64,000 nt of DNA from Novosphingobium sp. IK01 (GTDB taxonomy: Bacteria > Pseudomonadota > Alphaproteobacteria > Sphingomonadales > Sphingomonadaceae), in assembly GCF_033242265.1 (NCBI RefSeq), contig NZ_BTFW01000001.1, forward strand, positions 930,001 through 994,000. The letters are read 5' to 3'. Positions 35,493 to 44,972 of this stretch are shown here, one piece after another. A program made the position numbers and the translations under genes. The notes beneath the pieces were generated by a model, which worked only from the letters and a program-made list of their open reading frames with translations, was not told the origin of the DNA and searched no databases. The stretch's first letter is position 1. The number at the start of each line of letters is the position of its first letter.

Positions 35493-36726
35493 AACGGAGC
35501 ACCTGCACCGGATCGGTGCTTGCCGCCTTGAAGGCGGGATAGAGCGTGGCCAGGAAGCTGAGGACCAGCGCCATGACCGCGATCACGGTGATTTCGACCG
35601 GATCGCTGCGGCTGGGCAGTTCGGTAAGGAAGCGGATCGAGGGGTCCCACAGGTTCTGCCCGGTCAGGATCTCGACCAGATGGACGATCGGCTGGCGGAA
35701 ATAGAGGAAGACGAAGCCCAGCACGAGGCCCACAGCCGTCCCCATCGCGCCGATCACGAAGCCGATGGTCATGAAGATCTTGAGCAGGCTGGTTCGCGAG
35801 GCGCCCATCGTGCGCAGGATCGCGATGTCGCGCGTCTTGGCGCGCACGAGCATGATCAGCGAGGAGAGGATGTTGAACACGGCCACCAGCACGATGATCG
35901 AAAGCACCACGAACATCGCCACCCGCTCGACCGCGAGGGCCTCGAACAGGCTGGCATTGAGGGTCTTCCAGTCGGTGATCACCGCGCGGCCTTCCAGCGC
36001 CTTTTTCAGCGGGGCGAGCGTCTGCCCCACGGTGTCCGGGTCGGTCGTCGTCACCTCGATCATGCCGATGGAATCCCCGGTCAGCAGCAGGGTCTGCGCA
36101 TCGGGAATGGGCATGACGACGAAGGCATTGTCATAGTCGTAGACGCCGATCTCGAAGATCGCGGCGACCTTGTAGGCGACCTGACGCGGCACGGTACCGA
36201 ACGGGGTCGACCGCCCCGCCGGATTGATGATGGTGATCGTGTCGCCCACTTGCGCGCCCAGGCTTTCGGCCAGCCGCGAGCCGATGGCGACCGCATCGTT
36301 GCCCGGTTGCAGCGCGGACAAGGAGCCGCTCTTGAGCTTGTCGGACAGGCGGTTGATGTCCGTGGGGGTATTGCCGCGCACGAGGATCGCCTCGACCCGG
36401 CCATTGAAGCTGGCGAGCAGGGGCTGCTCGATCAGGGGCGAGGCGCGGGTGACGCCGGGGGTCTTTTCGAGACGGGCGAGAATATCCTGCCAGTCGTCGA
36501 GCCGCCCGCCATAGGCCTGCACCACCGCATGGCCATTGAGCCCCACGATCTTGTCGAGCAGTTCGGCGCGAAAGCCGTTCATCACGCTCATCACGATGAC
36601 CAGCGCGGCCACGCCCAGCATGACCGCCACGAGGCTGATCCCGGCGACCATGGCGATAAAGGCCTCCCCCCGCCCCGGCAGCATGTAACGCTTGGCGATG
36701 GTCCATTCGAATGGCGAGAGGATCAA
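35485..36726 (-). CDS. lolC: Lipoprotein-releasing system permease LolC/LolE
   Basis: Permease partner of LolD, 413 residues, with the FtsX-like layout: one N-terminal helix ([21 protein letters not shown]), a large periplasmic domain, and three C-terminal helices. Alphaproteobacteria commonly have one such permease acting as a homodimer, and none is duplicated here. The start is set at TTG 36726, which gives the usual [19 protein letters not shown]-terminus, although no strong ribosome-binding site is visible. Confidence 0.92.
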   Translation of the reverse strand: MILSPFEWTIAKRYMLPGRGEAFIAMVAGISLVAVMLGVAALVIVMSVMNGFRAELLDKIVGLNGHAVVQAYGGRLDDWQDILARLEKTPGVTRASPLIEQPLLASFNGRVEAILVRGNTPTDINRLSDKLKSGSLSALQPGNDAVAIGSRLAESLGAQVGDTITIINPAGRSTPFGTVPRQVAYKVAAIFEIGVYDYDNAFVVMPIPDAQTLLLTGDSIGMIEVTTTDPDTVGQTLAPLKKALEGRAVITDWKTLNASLFEALAVERVAMFVVLSIIVLVAVFNILSSLIMLVRAKTRDIAILRTMGASRTSLLKIFMTIGFVIGAMGTAVGLVLGFVFLYFRQPIVHLVEILTGQNLWDPSIRFLTELPSRSDPVEITVIAVMALVLSFLATLYPAFKAASTDPVQVLRYE

Positions 36727-36904
36727 GTGGAGAGCACTTTCGATACGGGAAGAAGGCTGGCGAGAGGCAAAAAACCGGCTGGAGAAACCAGCTGGCCCGC
36801 CCCGCTTTAGGACGGCCCCGCCAGCGGGGCAAGACGCCTCACCCCGCCGCGCGCCCAATGCGCCGCGCGGCAAAGAGTTCCCGGACATCCCGCTAGGTAA
36901 GCTC

Positions 36905-38866
36905 TTACGCCGCCACGCGCAGGCGCGCGCGCCCCTCGCTCTTGGCGCGATAGAGCGCCGTATCGGCCGCAGCCAGCGCCAGATCGGTACACCCCGCAAC
37001 AGCGGCCAGCCCCATGCTCACCGTGATCCGCACGATGCCCTGCGGCGTCTCGACGCCCATTCCGGCAACGGCGACCGCCAGACGGCGACACACCACCTGC
37101 GCGCCTTCGATATCGGTATCGGGCATCAGCAGCGCGAATTCCTCGCCCCCGATCCGCGCGAGGATATCGCTGGCCCGCACGACAGCCTGCGCAGTCCGCC
37201 CGAAGACCTCCAGAACCTCGTCGCCCACGCCGTGGCCGTAACGGTCATTGACCTGCTTGAAGAAGTCGATGTCGATCAGCGCGAGGGTCATGGGCGCCCC
37301 GTCGTTTTCAGCCGCTTCGAGGCGCCCGGCCATGTCGAAGAAGGCGCGACGGTTGGGAATGCCGGTCAAGGGATCGGTCATCGCCGCATGGGCCAGATCT
37401 TCCTCGATCCGCTTGCGCGAGGCAATATCGCGGGTGACGCTGACCAGCCCCTCGACATGGCCCTCTTCGTCGGCGATGCCCCGGAAATGGGTTTCCAGCC
37501 AGTGCGGATCGCCTGACTTGCAGCGCCCCAGATATTCGACCGCGACCGGGTGCCCCGGCCTTGCGATGGCCGCCTGCCAGGCCCCGGCCACGGCCTCGTG
37601 ATAGGCGGGCATGACAATGCGCGACAACGGGGTGCCGGCCAGTTCGCCCGGCGCATGGCCGGTAAGCCGGGCAATGGCGGGCGAGGCATAGCGCACGTCG
37701 CCCTCGCACCCCAGATGCATGATCACGTCGCTGGCATGGTCGGAGAGCAGCCGGTAGTGCGCCTCGCTGCGCGCCAGTTCGTGCAGGCGCTGCTGCCGCC
37801 GCTCCCGCTCGGCCACGAGCGGCAGGACCGACAGCGCGACAACCGCCAGATAGAGTTGCAGGAACTGCATATGGCCGCCCACGATGCCCAGCTCGCCGTG
37901 AACCGGTGTCATCAGGGCGATCGGTCCATAGCCGTGGAGGGTCATGAACCCGCCGACCGTCGCCAGAATCATCGGCAGCGCCAGCGCGACCAGCGCATTG
38001 GCCCATGTTGCCGAGAACAGCACCAGCAGGAGCGGAAACAGCAACAAGGGCCGGGCAGGCTGGGCAAAGACCGCCGTGGACAGTGCAACCATCGCGGTGA
38101 TCAGCAAGGCTGCCCGCAGTCCGCGTCCCTCGTCGAGCAGCGGCTGCTCCTTGCGAAGCTTGCACGCCAGCATTGCAAAAGGCGGCAGCACCACCAGCAT
38201 CCCGAGCGAATGGCCGACCAGCCATGTTCCGAAATTGGGCCCGAAGGCCAGCCCGGACAGCTTCGCCACGACCCCCGCCCCGATCAGGGCTCCGGCCAGC
38301 GGCACCATCAGCCCGATCCCCAGACCATAGCCGAGCATCCAGCAGATCATCCGCGAAGGCCAGTACTGCACGGTCAGATGGCGGACCAGCAGCGCGGCAA
38401 CCGCGCTTTCAGCCAGATTGACCAGGGCCAGCGCGGGCGCCGGTGCCCATCCCAGACCAAAGCAGCCGGTCACCAGAAAACTCGCCAACCCTGCGGCCAC
38501 GAGCGTTGCATGCCATTTGCGCACCGGCAGCACATGAAGCCGCGCGGCCAGCATGGCATTGGCGCCCCAGACCATCGCGACACCGCCGTTGGAGCGGCTG
38601 TACGCCACCGAGAGCATGGCACAGGCAAAATAGGCCAGCCCGACAAGGGCCGCTCCGATCACGCCACCGCCGGTGCCTTCAGCGTAAATTTCGCGGGAGC
38701 CAGTGTCCTGTACCCCGCTGTCGCGACCCGCAAGGCCCCCGCCCGCGTGCCCGTAAAACCCGGCGCCCGCCTTCGTCCGATCCCCCGGCGCGCCCCCGCC
38801 AACAGCGGCGAACCGCCACGAAGGACGGCGAAAGGAGGCAGGAGAGGCTGGCGGCGCAGCGGACAT
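36905..38866 (-). CDS. Membrane diguanylate cyclase, MASE1-PAS-GGDEF
   Basis: 653 residues. The first 330 or so form a MASE1-like membrane sensor with about eight helices. A PAS domain follows (HYRLLSDHASDVIMHLG through VSVTRDIASRKRIEEDLAHA), then a GGDEF domain with active motif GGEEF (573-577), so it should make cyclic di-GMP. The inhibitory I-site RASD (564-567) is intact, which predicts product feedback. No EAL domain is present. Between it and lolC there are three short hairpins in 180 bases. It is divergent from purF. Confidence 0.9.
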   Translation of the reverse strand: MSAAPPASPASFRRPSWRFAAVGGGAPGDRTKAGAGFYGHAGGGLAGRDSGVQDTGSREIYAEGTGGGVIGAALVGLAYFACAMLSVAYSRSNGGVAMVWGANAMLAARLHVLPVRKWHATLVAAGLASFLVTGCFGLGWAPAPALALVNLAESAVAALLVRHLTVQYWPSRMICWMLGYGLGIGLMVPLAGALIGAGVVAKLSGLAFGPNFGTWLVGHSLGMLVVLPPFAMLACKLRKEQPLLDEGRGLRAALLITAMVALSTAVFAQPARPLLLFPLLLVLFSATWANALVALALPMILATVGGFMTLHGYGPIALMTPVHGELGIVGGHMQFLQLYLAVVALSVLPLVAERERRQQRLHELARSEAHYRLLSDHASDVIMHLGCEGDVRYASPAIARLTGHAPGELAGTPLSRIVMPAYHEAVAGAWQAAIARPGHPVAVEYLGRCKSGDPHWLETHFRGIADEEGHVEGLVSVTRDIASRKRIEEDLAHAAMTDPLTGIPNRRAFFDMAGRLEAAENDGAPMTLALIDIDFFKQVNDRYGHGVGDEVLEVFGRTAQAVVRASDILARIGGEEFALLMPDTDIEGAQVVCRRLAVAVAGMGVETPQGIVRITVSMGLAAVAGCTDLALAAADTALYRAKSEGRARLRVAA

Positions 38867-39148
38867 GGCCGGAAGCCTTGCTGCATGACTGGTTAATTTC
38901 GACCTAAGGACAACCACGTTGGCTAAATATTGTCCGCCATGCCATGCCACACGGGCACAACCATCCCCGGACTGTCACCAAATCGTTGCGCAAGGGCAAT
39001 ATTTCCCCGTCCAATGGGGCCTTTGGCCAATCCGGGACGCCGCAGGCCTTGCCTTTGGCGGCAAACCTCGCCACATGGGCGCCGTTGCTCGCCCCCCCGA
39101 GACATCCGGCTCGGGCGCGAGTCTTTGGCGCGGGCGCTTGCGAGACAC

Positions 39149-40627
39149 ATGATCACCACCAATCCCTTCGAAGACAGCGACGGCGACAAGCTGCGCGAGG
39201 AATGCGGCATTTTCGGCGTGCTGGGCGCACGCGACGCGGCGGCGATGACCGCGCTGGGGCTTCATGCCCTCCAGCATCGCGGTCAGGAAGCCGTGGGCAT
39301 CACCAGTTTCGATGGCCAGGAATTCTACTCGCGGCGCGGCATCGGCCACGTCGCCCAGAATTTCTCCAGCGGCGAAGCCATTGCCGAACTGCCCGGCATG
39401 ATGGCCGCGGGCCATGTCCGCTATTCGACGACCGGCGGCTCGGGCCTGCGCAACGTGCAGCCCCTGTTTGCCGATCTGGCCGCGGGCGGCTTTGCCATCG
39501 CGCACAACGGCAACATCTCGAACGCGATGTTCCTTAAGCGCGACCTCGTGCAGAAGGGCGCGATCTTCCAGTCGACGTCCGATACCGAGGTGATCATCCA
39601 CCTCGTGGCGACGAGCCGCTACCCCACCCTGCTCGACCGCTTCGTCGACGCGCTGCGTCTGGTCGAAGGCGCCTATTCGCTGATCTGCATGACGCCCGAG
39701 GGCATGATCGCCTGCCGCGATCCGCTCGGCATCCGTCCGCTGGTCATGGGCAAGCTGGGCGATGCAGTGGTCTTTGCCAGCGAGAGCGTCGCGCTCGACG
39801 TGGTGGGCGCGGACATCGTGCGCGAAGTCGAGGCGGGCGAGCTGATCCAGGTCAGCCTCGACGGCTCGATCCAGTCGCACCGCCCGTTCGGCGACACCGC
39901 CCAGCGTCCGTGCATCTTCGAACACGTCTATTTCAGCCGCCCGGACTCGGTGCTCGGCGGCCGCTCGGTCTATGAAGTGCGCAAGGCCATCGGCATGCAG
40001 CTGGCGCTCGAAAACCCCGCCGAAGCCGATCTGGTCATCCCCGTTCCCGACAGCGGCGTGCCCGCCGCGCTCGGCTATGCCCAGCAGTCGGGCATTCCCT
40101 TCGAACTGGGGATCATCCGCTCGCACTACGTGGGCCGCACGTTCATCCAGCCTTCCGACGGCGCCCGCAACGCCGACGTGAAGCGCAAGCACAATGCCAA
40201 CCGCAAGCTCGTCGAGGGCAAGCGCATCGTGCTGATCGACGATTCGATCGTGCGCGGCACCACCAGCCTCAAGATCGTGCAGATGATGCGCGAAGCCGGC
40301 GCGCGCGAGGTTCACTTCCGCGTCGCCAGCCCGCCGACCGAGCATTCGTGCTTCTATGGCGTCGATACGCCCGAACGCTCGAAGCTGCTCGCCGCGCGCA
40401 TGGACATCGCCGCCATGGCCGAGTTCATCCAGGCCGACAGCCTTGCCTTCGTGTCGATCGACGGCCTCTATCGCGCCGTGGGTGAAGCCCAGCGCGAGCC
40501 CGCCTGCCCGCAATATTGCGACGCCTGCTTCACCGGCGACTACCCCACCCGCCTGACCGACATGGGCGACCGGGCCCCGGCCTGCGCCCCGGCCAAGGCC
40601 AAGTCCAAGCCCGCCAGGGTCGCCTGA
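39149..40627 (+). CDS. purF: Amidophosphoribosyltransferase
   Basis: First enzyme of purine synthesis: transfers ammonia from glutamine to PRPP. 492 residues. The N-terminal glutaminase nucleophile is C19 (EECGIFGV), exposed after removal of an 18-residue propeptide. The PRPP loop is VLIDDSIVRGTTS. The C-terminal CPQYCDACFTGDYPT is family-like. The ATG at 39149 is favoured because the propeptide is of normal length. The SDR gene begins two bases after the stop. Confidence 0.97.
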   Translation: MITTNPFEDSDGDKLREECGIFGVLGARDAAAMTALGLHALQHRGQEAVGITSFDGQEFYSRRGIGHVAQNFSSGEAIAELPGMMAAGHVRYSTTGGSGLRNVQPLFADLAAGGFAIAHNGNISNAMFLKRDLVQKGAIFQSTSDTEVIIHLVATSRYPTLLDRFVDALRLVEGAYSLICMTPEGMIACRDPLGIRPLVMGKLGDAVVFASESVALDVVGADIVREVEAGELIQVSLDGSIQSHRPFGDTAQRPCIFEHVYFSRPDSVLGGRSVYEVRKAIGMQLALENPAEADLVIPVPDSGVPAALGYAQQSGIPFELGIIRSHYVGRTFIQPSDGARNADVKRKHNANRKLVEGKRIVLIDDSIVRGTTSLKIVQMMREAGAREVHFRVASPPTEHSCFYGVDTPERSKLLAARMDIAAMAEFIQADSLAFVSIDGLYRAVGEAQREPACPQYCDACFTGDYPTRLTDMGDRAPACAPAKAKSKPARVA

Positions 40628-40629
40628 GG

Positions 40630-41373
40630 GTGAGCGAGGCCGCAGGAGCATCCGCGCCGGGCAAGCCGCTGGCAGGGCAACTGGCGCTCGTCACGGGCGC
40701 CAGCCGGGGCATTGGCGCGGCCACGGCCAAGGCTCTGGCCGCAGCGGGCGCGCATGTCGTGCTCGTCGCGCGCACGGCCTCCGACCTCGAACGCGTGGAA
40801 GACGCGATCTTTCAGGCCGGCGGCGCTGCCACCATCGCCCCGGTCGACCTGACCGAACCCGATGGCATCGCGCGTCTGGCCACGGCGATTTCCGATCGCT
40901 GGGCCGCGCTCGACCTGCTGGTGATCAACGCCGCCGTGCTGCCCACGCTCACCCCGGTCTGGCAGATCGAACCGCGCGACCTGTCGCGCGCGATGACGCT
41001 CAACGTGCTGGCCACCCAATCGCTGATCAGCGCGTTCCACCCGCTGCTCAAGGGCAGCCAGGACGCGCGCGTGATCGGGTTGACCAGCAGCGTGGGCGCC
41101 GCCCCGCGTGCCTATTGGGGGGCCTATGGCGCGACCAAGGCCGCCTTCGACGCCCTGCTCGAAAGCTATGCCCGCGAAGTGGCCAGCACCAGCGCGATCC
41201 GCGTGGCGATCCTCGATCCGGGCGCCACGCGCACCAAGATGCGCGCCAAGGCCTATCCGGGCGAAAACCCGTCGAGCGTGAAGCCGCCCGAAGTCGTGGC
41301 CGACCGGATCGTCGCCCTTGCGAGCGAACCTTTTGCCAGCCCGCATCGCGAACGCATCGAAAAGCCGCGCTGA
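40630..41373 (+). CDS. Short-chain dehydrogenase/reductase
   Basis: 247-residue SDR with NAD(P) motif TGASRGIG (22-29), NAAV, the serine in LTSSVGAAP (153/154), and the catalytic Y166-x3-K170 in YGATK. The substrate is unknown. The GTG start at 40630 is two bases after purF, so the two are likely cotranscribed. A strong terminator follows. Confidence 0.9.
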   Translation: MSEAAGASAPGKPLAGQLALVTGASRGIGAATAKALAAAGAHVVLVARTASDLERVEDAIFQAGGAATIAPVDLTEPDGIARLATAISDRWAALDLLVINAAVLPTLTPVWQIEPRDLSRAMTLNVLATQSLISAFHPLLKGSQDARVIGLTSSVGAAPRAYWGAYGATKAAFDALLESYAREVASTSAIRVAILDPGATRTKMRAKAYPGENPSSVKPPEVVADRIVALASEPFASPHRERIEKPR

Positions 41374-41398
41374 CAAGCCGCCTTCCGGCAACGACAGC

Positions 41399-41444
41399 CC
41401 CCGTCACGGCACACCGTTCAGTGTGTCATGGCGGGGATTTTTTT
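41399..41444 (+). terminator. Terminator after the SDR gene
   Basis: A 16-pair stem with one mismatch (41399-41414 with 41421-41436, loop CGTTCA), followed by A and seven T. A textbook intrinsic terminator for the purF-SDR transcript. Confidence 0.9.
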
Positions 41445-41548
41445 GTGCTCCGCCCGCCTGTTAACCCGATAGTAAGGCAATTTGCTCATCGTTTGCCCAC
41501 GAAGCGCGATGCAGCGTTTCGGTTTGACAGCAGCAACGGGGCGTTTCC

Positions 41549-41878
41549 ATGCCGACGATCAAATGGCAGGAAGACTACGAAGCGGCCGCCAGCGACGACC
41601 GGTGTGCGCCGCGCTCGCGTCTGGTCATCCCCAGCAAGTTCCGCCGTCCGGGCGGAAGGGCAACCCAGACCCTCGTGCTCGATCTTTCACTTGCCGGATT
41701 TTCGGCGCTGGCATCCGGGCGCATCGCTGTGGGCACCAAAGTCTCGCTCACCCTGCCCGGCATGGCCCCGCGCGAGGCCGAAGTGGTCTGGTGGCATGCC
41801 GGGATCGTCGGCTGCGCCTTCGACAACCTGCTGACCCCGCGCGAGCACGATGCACTGGTGATGAACCACAGCGGCTAA
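41549..41878 (+). CDS. PilZ-domain protein
   Basis: 109-residue single PilZ domain, expected to bind cyclic di-GMP. The RxxxR element is RCAPR (near residue 18), and the second motif is DLSLAGFSAL. It has no partner domain, so it would act by docking to another protein. Start is the ATG at 41549. Its stop overlaps that of the photolyase gene on the other strand by 4 bases. Confidence 0.87.
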   Translation: MPTIKWQEDYEAAASDDRCAPRSRLVIPSKFRRPGGRATQTLVLDLSLAGFSALASGRIAVGTKVSLTLPGMAPREAEVVWWHAGIVGCAFDNLLTPREHDALVMNHSG

Positions 41879-43266
41879 ACAAGCCCGCCTTCCTGCTCTC
41901 CCTCCTTCATCGCCCCATGGGCTGCCAGCGCGCGGGCACGGGCGGCGGCATGTTCGACGATCCGTGCGGGATAGCCTCGCGGACGGGCAAGCCCCGAAGG
42001 ATCGTGAATCTCCCCATCGGGCAGGTGCGCCAGTTCGGGCACCCATTGCCGGATATAGGCCGCCGCGTCGAACTTGGGCGACTGGACCAGCGGCGCCATG
42101 ATCCGCACGAACATGTTCGCGTCCAGCCCGCTTCCGGCCACCCATTGCCAGTTGGTGGCATTCGCCCCGTAATCGGCATCGACGAGGGTATCCCAGAACC
42201 ATTGCTCGCCCGCGCGCCAGTCGATCAGCAGATGCTTGACGAGGAAACTGGCCGCGATCATCCGCACCCGGTTGTGCATCCAGCCGGTGTGCCAGAGCTG
42301 GCGCATCCCTGCATCCACGATCGGATAACCGGTGCGCCCCTGCTGCCACGCGGCCAGTTCGGCGGGCGCCTCGCGCCATGCCATCGCATCGAAGGCCGCC
42401 CGGCCATTGCGCGTGCCATAGTCGGGCGCCTGAAGGATCAGGTTCTGGGCATAGTCGCGCCAGCCCAGTTCGCTCAGGAACACATCGACCGAGCCGCCCG
42501 CCCCGCCAACCGCGTGCCAGACCGTCGCGGGCGAAATCTCGCCAAAATGCAGGTGCGGCGAGAGCCGCGAGGTGCCCTCGCGCGCAGGCAGGTTCCGTTC
42601 CTCGCCATAGCGTCGGGCACGGCCTGCGAAAGTTTCGAGCCGCGCGCGCCCGCCCGGCTCGCCCGGCGTCCATTCCTCGCGCATGCCCCCGGCCCAGTCG
42701 GGCGCGGTGGGCAGAAGGCCACAGTCGTCCAGATGCTCGCTCACCGGCCATGTCGCGGGCGCGGGCAGATGGCCGGGCGCGGGAACGGGCGGCGGCGGGG
42801 GCAGGTGCAACAGCGAGGCGCGCCAGAACGGGGTATAGATCCGGTAGGGCTGCCCTGACCCATTGGCGAGGGTTCCGGGTGGCAGCAGGAAGTTGCCGTG
42901 GTGAAGGCGCAAGTCCAGCCCCTTGCCCACCGCGCGTTCGGCCATGCGCCACCACGGCTCGTAATGGTGGAGCGCGTGGACCGTGCGTGCGCCCGTCTCG
43001 TGGGCCAGTTGCGCCAGAACCGCCTCGCACCGCCCCCGCCGCAGGATCAGGCGCGAGCCGATCGCCTCAAGGCTGGCGGCAAGGCTGGCAAGGCTGTGAT
43101 GGAGCCACCAGCGCGAGGCGCCCCCCATGCGGCGGTGCCGGGGCGTCTCGTCGTCGAGCACATAGACCGGGATCACCGGCCCGCCCTGTGCCAGTGCGGC
43201 CACGAAAGCGGCCTGATCGGCCAGACGCAAATCACGGCGCAGCCAGACAATTGTTGGGTTCGTCAT
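41875..43266 (-). CDS. phrB: Deoxyribodipyrimidine photolyase
   Basis: Class I CPD photolyase, 463 residues, which splits UV-induced pyrimidine dimers with light, using FAD and an antenna chromophore. Family blocks include IVWLRRDLRLADQAA, GTSRLSPHLHFGEIS, GYPIVDAGMRQLW, WMHNRVRM and ANATNWQW, which carry the FAD-binding residues and the electron-transfer tryptophans. The stops of this gene and the PilZ gene share CTAA. Confidence 0.95.
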   Translation of the reverse strand: MTNPTIVWLRRDLRLADQAAFVAALAQGGPVIPVYVLDDETPRHRRMGGASRWWLHHSLASLAASLEAIGSRLILRRGRCEAVLAQLAHETGARTVHALHHYEPWWRMAERAVGKGLDLRLHHGNFLLPPGTLANGSGQPYRIYTPFWRASLLHLPPPPPVPAPGHLPAPATWPVSEHLDDCGLLPTAPDWAGGMREEWTPGEPGGRARLETFAGRARRYGEERNLPAREGTSRLSPHLHFGEISPATVWHAVGGAGGSVDVFLSELGWRDYAQNLILQAPDYGTRNGRAAFDAMAWREAPAELAAWQQGRTGYPIVDAGMRQLWHTGWMHNRVRMIAASFLVKHLLIDWRAGEQWFWDTLVDADYGANATNWQWVAGSGLDANMFVRIMAPLVQSPKFDAAAYIRQWVPELAHLPDGEIHDPSGLARPRGYPARIVEHAAARARALAAHGAMKEGEQEGGLV

Positions 43267-43383
43267 GGCTTGCTATGTGGAGGTTGCACGCGCGCTTGGC
43301 CATGCCCCCTGTCCCTTGGTACAGGGGAACAGCCTGCCCCCTTGCGCGCACCGGTCTTTTTTCTGCGTGGGAACCGTCTGCCC

Positions 43384-44391
43384 TTGGTCAATCCCTTTTC
43401 CTTCACAAGCCCCTTCCTCCCCCAGCCCCCATTGCCCCGCCCGGACGTCCAGCCTTTCCTCGACTATCTGCGTCAGGCCGCTGCCAATGGCATGCCGGGC
43501 ATTCACCAGATGCCGCTGGTGGCCGCACGGGCCAGCTATGTCGCCATGCAGCAACTGGCCGACCTGCCGCCCGAGCCCTTGGCCGTGATCAGGGATCTGG
43601 CCTGCCCCGGCCCGGCCCCCAACTCTGCCGCTAACGCCCCGATCCCGCTGCGCCTCTACGACGCGCGGCCCTCGCGCCCGCCCGGCCCGGCGCTGGTCTT
43701 CTATCATGGCGGCGGCTTCGTGCTGGGCGGGCTGGACAGCCACCACAATGTCTGCACCACGATTGCGCGCAGCCTCGACCTGCCGCTGATCGCGGTCGAC
43801 TACCGGCTCGCCCCCGAACATCCGTTCCCCGCCGCGCCCGACGACGCCGAGGCCGCCGCCCGCTGGATCGCGCAAAGCCCGACCGAGCTGGGCCGGACGA
43901 TCACCGGCCTCGTGCCCATCGGCGATTCAGCCGGGGGCACGCTGGCGATCGTCGTCACCCAGGCGTTGATGGCACAGCCCGCCGCCGTTCCGGTCGTTGC
44001 GCAAGTGCCGATCTATCCGCTCACCGACGAGGCCACCGATCACGCCTCGATGGCGGCCTTTGGCGCCGGGTTCCTGCTGCAATCGGATGTTCTTGAATGG
44101 TTTGTGGGCTCTTATCGCCCCCCTTCGGGCGACCCGCGCGCGTTTCCGGTGCACGGCAGGCATGACCAGATGCCCCCCACGGTGCTAGTGACGGCAGGCC
44201 TCGATCCGATTCGCGACAGCGGGCGGGTCTATGGCGCCGCCCTGGTGAAGGCCGGGTCCGATGTCCTGTTCCTCGAACGCAAGGGCACGATCCACGGCTT
44301 CATCCAGGTTCGCAAGGCGATACCAAGCGCCCAGGCCGATACGGATGCCATCCTGTCGGCCACGCGCCTGGTACTGGACAGTTTGAAATGA
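43384..44391 (+). CDS. HSL-type alpha/beta hydrolase (esterase)
   Basis: About 335 residues of the hormone-sensitive-lipase family, hydrolysing short or medium esters. The oxyanion HGGGFV, the nucleophile elbow GDSAGG, and the C-terminal histidine in GTIHGF are all present. The start is uncertain: TTG 43384 or TTG 43432 both give a plausible N-terminus, while any longer frame runs through the shadow of the photolyase gene. It lies 13 bases before rppH. Confidence 0.86.
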   Translation: MVNPFSFTSPFLPQPPLPRPDVQPFLDYLRQAAANGMPGIHQMPLVAARASYVAMQQLADLPPEPLAVIRDLACPGPAPNSAANAPIPLRLYDARPSRPPGPALVFYHGGGFVLGGLDSHHNVCTTIARSLDLPLIAVDYRLAPEHPFPAAPDDAEAAARWIAQSPTELGRTITGLVPIGDSAGGTLAIVVTQALMAQPAAVPVVAQVPIYPLTDEATDHASMAAFGAGFLLQSDVLEWFVGSYRPPSGDPRAFPVHGRHDQMPPTVLVTAGLDPIRDSGRVYGAALVKAGSDVLFLERKGTIHGFIQVRKAIPSAQADTDAILSATRLVLDSLK

Positions 44392-44404
44392 GGACCAGAA
44401 ATCC

Positions 44405-44893
44405 ATGAGTGCGGACCCCTTTGCCGCCCTTCCCTATCGCCCCTGCGTGGGCCTGATGATCGTCAACCCGCAAGGCCGCGTTTTCGTGGGCAAGCGGATC
44501 GACAACAAGGAGGGCGACGCCTGGCAGATGCCACAAGGCGGGATCGACGAGGGCGAGGATCTGGTGACGGCGGCCATGCGCGAGCTGTACGAGGAAACCG
44601 GGCTGACCGCCGATCACGTGACCGTGCTCGCCCACAGCCGCGAGGAACACCTCTACGACCTTCCCGCCGAACTGCTGGGCAAGCTGTGGAAGGGCAAGTA
44701 TCGCGGCCAGCGTCAGGCCTGGATGCTGCTGCGTTTCAACGGGCAGGACGCCGACGTGAAGCTCGACGCCCACGATCCGGCCGAATTCTGCGAATGGAAA
44801 TGGGTCGAGCCCGACCAGCTGGCCGACCTGATCGTGCCGTTCAAGAAGCGCGTCTATCGGCAGGTCGTCGAGGAATTCCGCGCCCTGATCTGA
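44405..44893 (+). CDS. rppH: RNA pyrophosphohydrolase RppH
   Basis: Nudix hydrolase that removes pyrophosphate from 5' ends of mRNAs to allow decay. 162 residues with the Nudix box from G45 to about L67 (GGIDEGEDLVTAAMRELYEE). The C-terminal FKKRVYRQVVEEF is characteristic of RppH. Start at ATG 44405, following the esterase. Confidence 0.94.
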   Translation: MSADPFAALPYRPCVGLMIVNPQGRVFVGKRIDNKEGDAWQMPQGGIDEGEDLVTAAMRELYEETGLTADHVTVLAHSREEHLYDLPAELLGKLWKGKYRGQRQAWMLLRFNGQDADVKLDAHDPAEFCEWKWVEPDQLADLIVPFKKRVYRQVVEEFRALI

Positions 44894-44919
44894 GCAGATG
44901 ATCTGAGCACATAGCCGGC

Positions 44920-44945
44920 ACTGGCCCCGCACGAGCGGGGCCAGT
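44920..44945. terminator. Hairpin between rppH and the TPR gene
   Basis: ACTGGCCCCGC (44920-44930) and GCGGGGCCAGT (44935-44945) form an 11-pair stem with an ACGA loop between convergent genes. No T-run follows on the plus side. An imperfect repeat (GATCTCAGTTG then GACCTCAGTTG) comes just after. Confidence 0.6.
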
Positions 44946-44972
44946 TGCCCTTGATCTCAGTTGTTTTTGACC

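Noticed and set aside
36727..36904. Possible small gene between lolC and the diguanylate cyclase
   Set aside because: Only short hairpins such as GCCCCGC/GCGGGGC (36815-36830) are seen; no frame has a start with a ribosome-binding site.
38930..39148. Upstream extension of purF
   Set aside because: The ATG at 39149 gives a normal propeptide length; the extra 73 residues are not family-like.
42898..43383. Upstream extension of the HSL esterase frame
   Set aside because: It runs through the photolyase gene on the opposite strand and has no similarity to the family.
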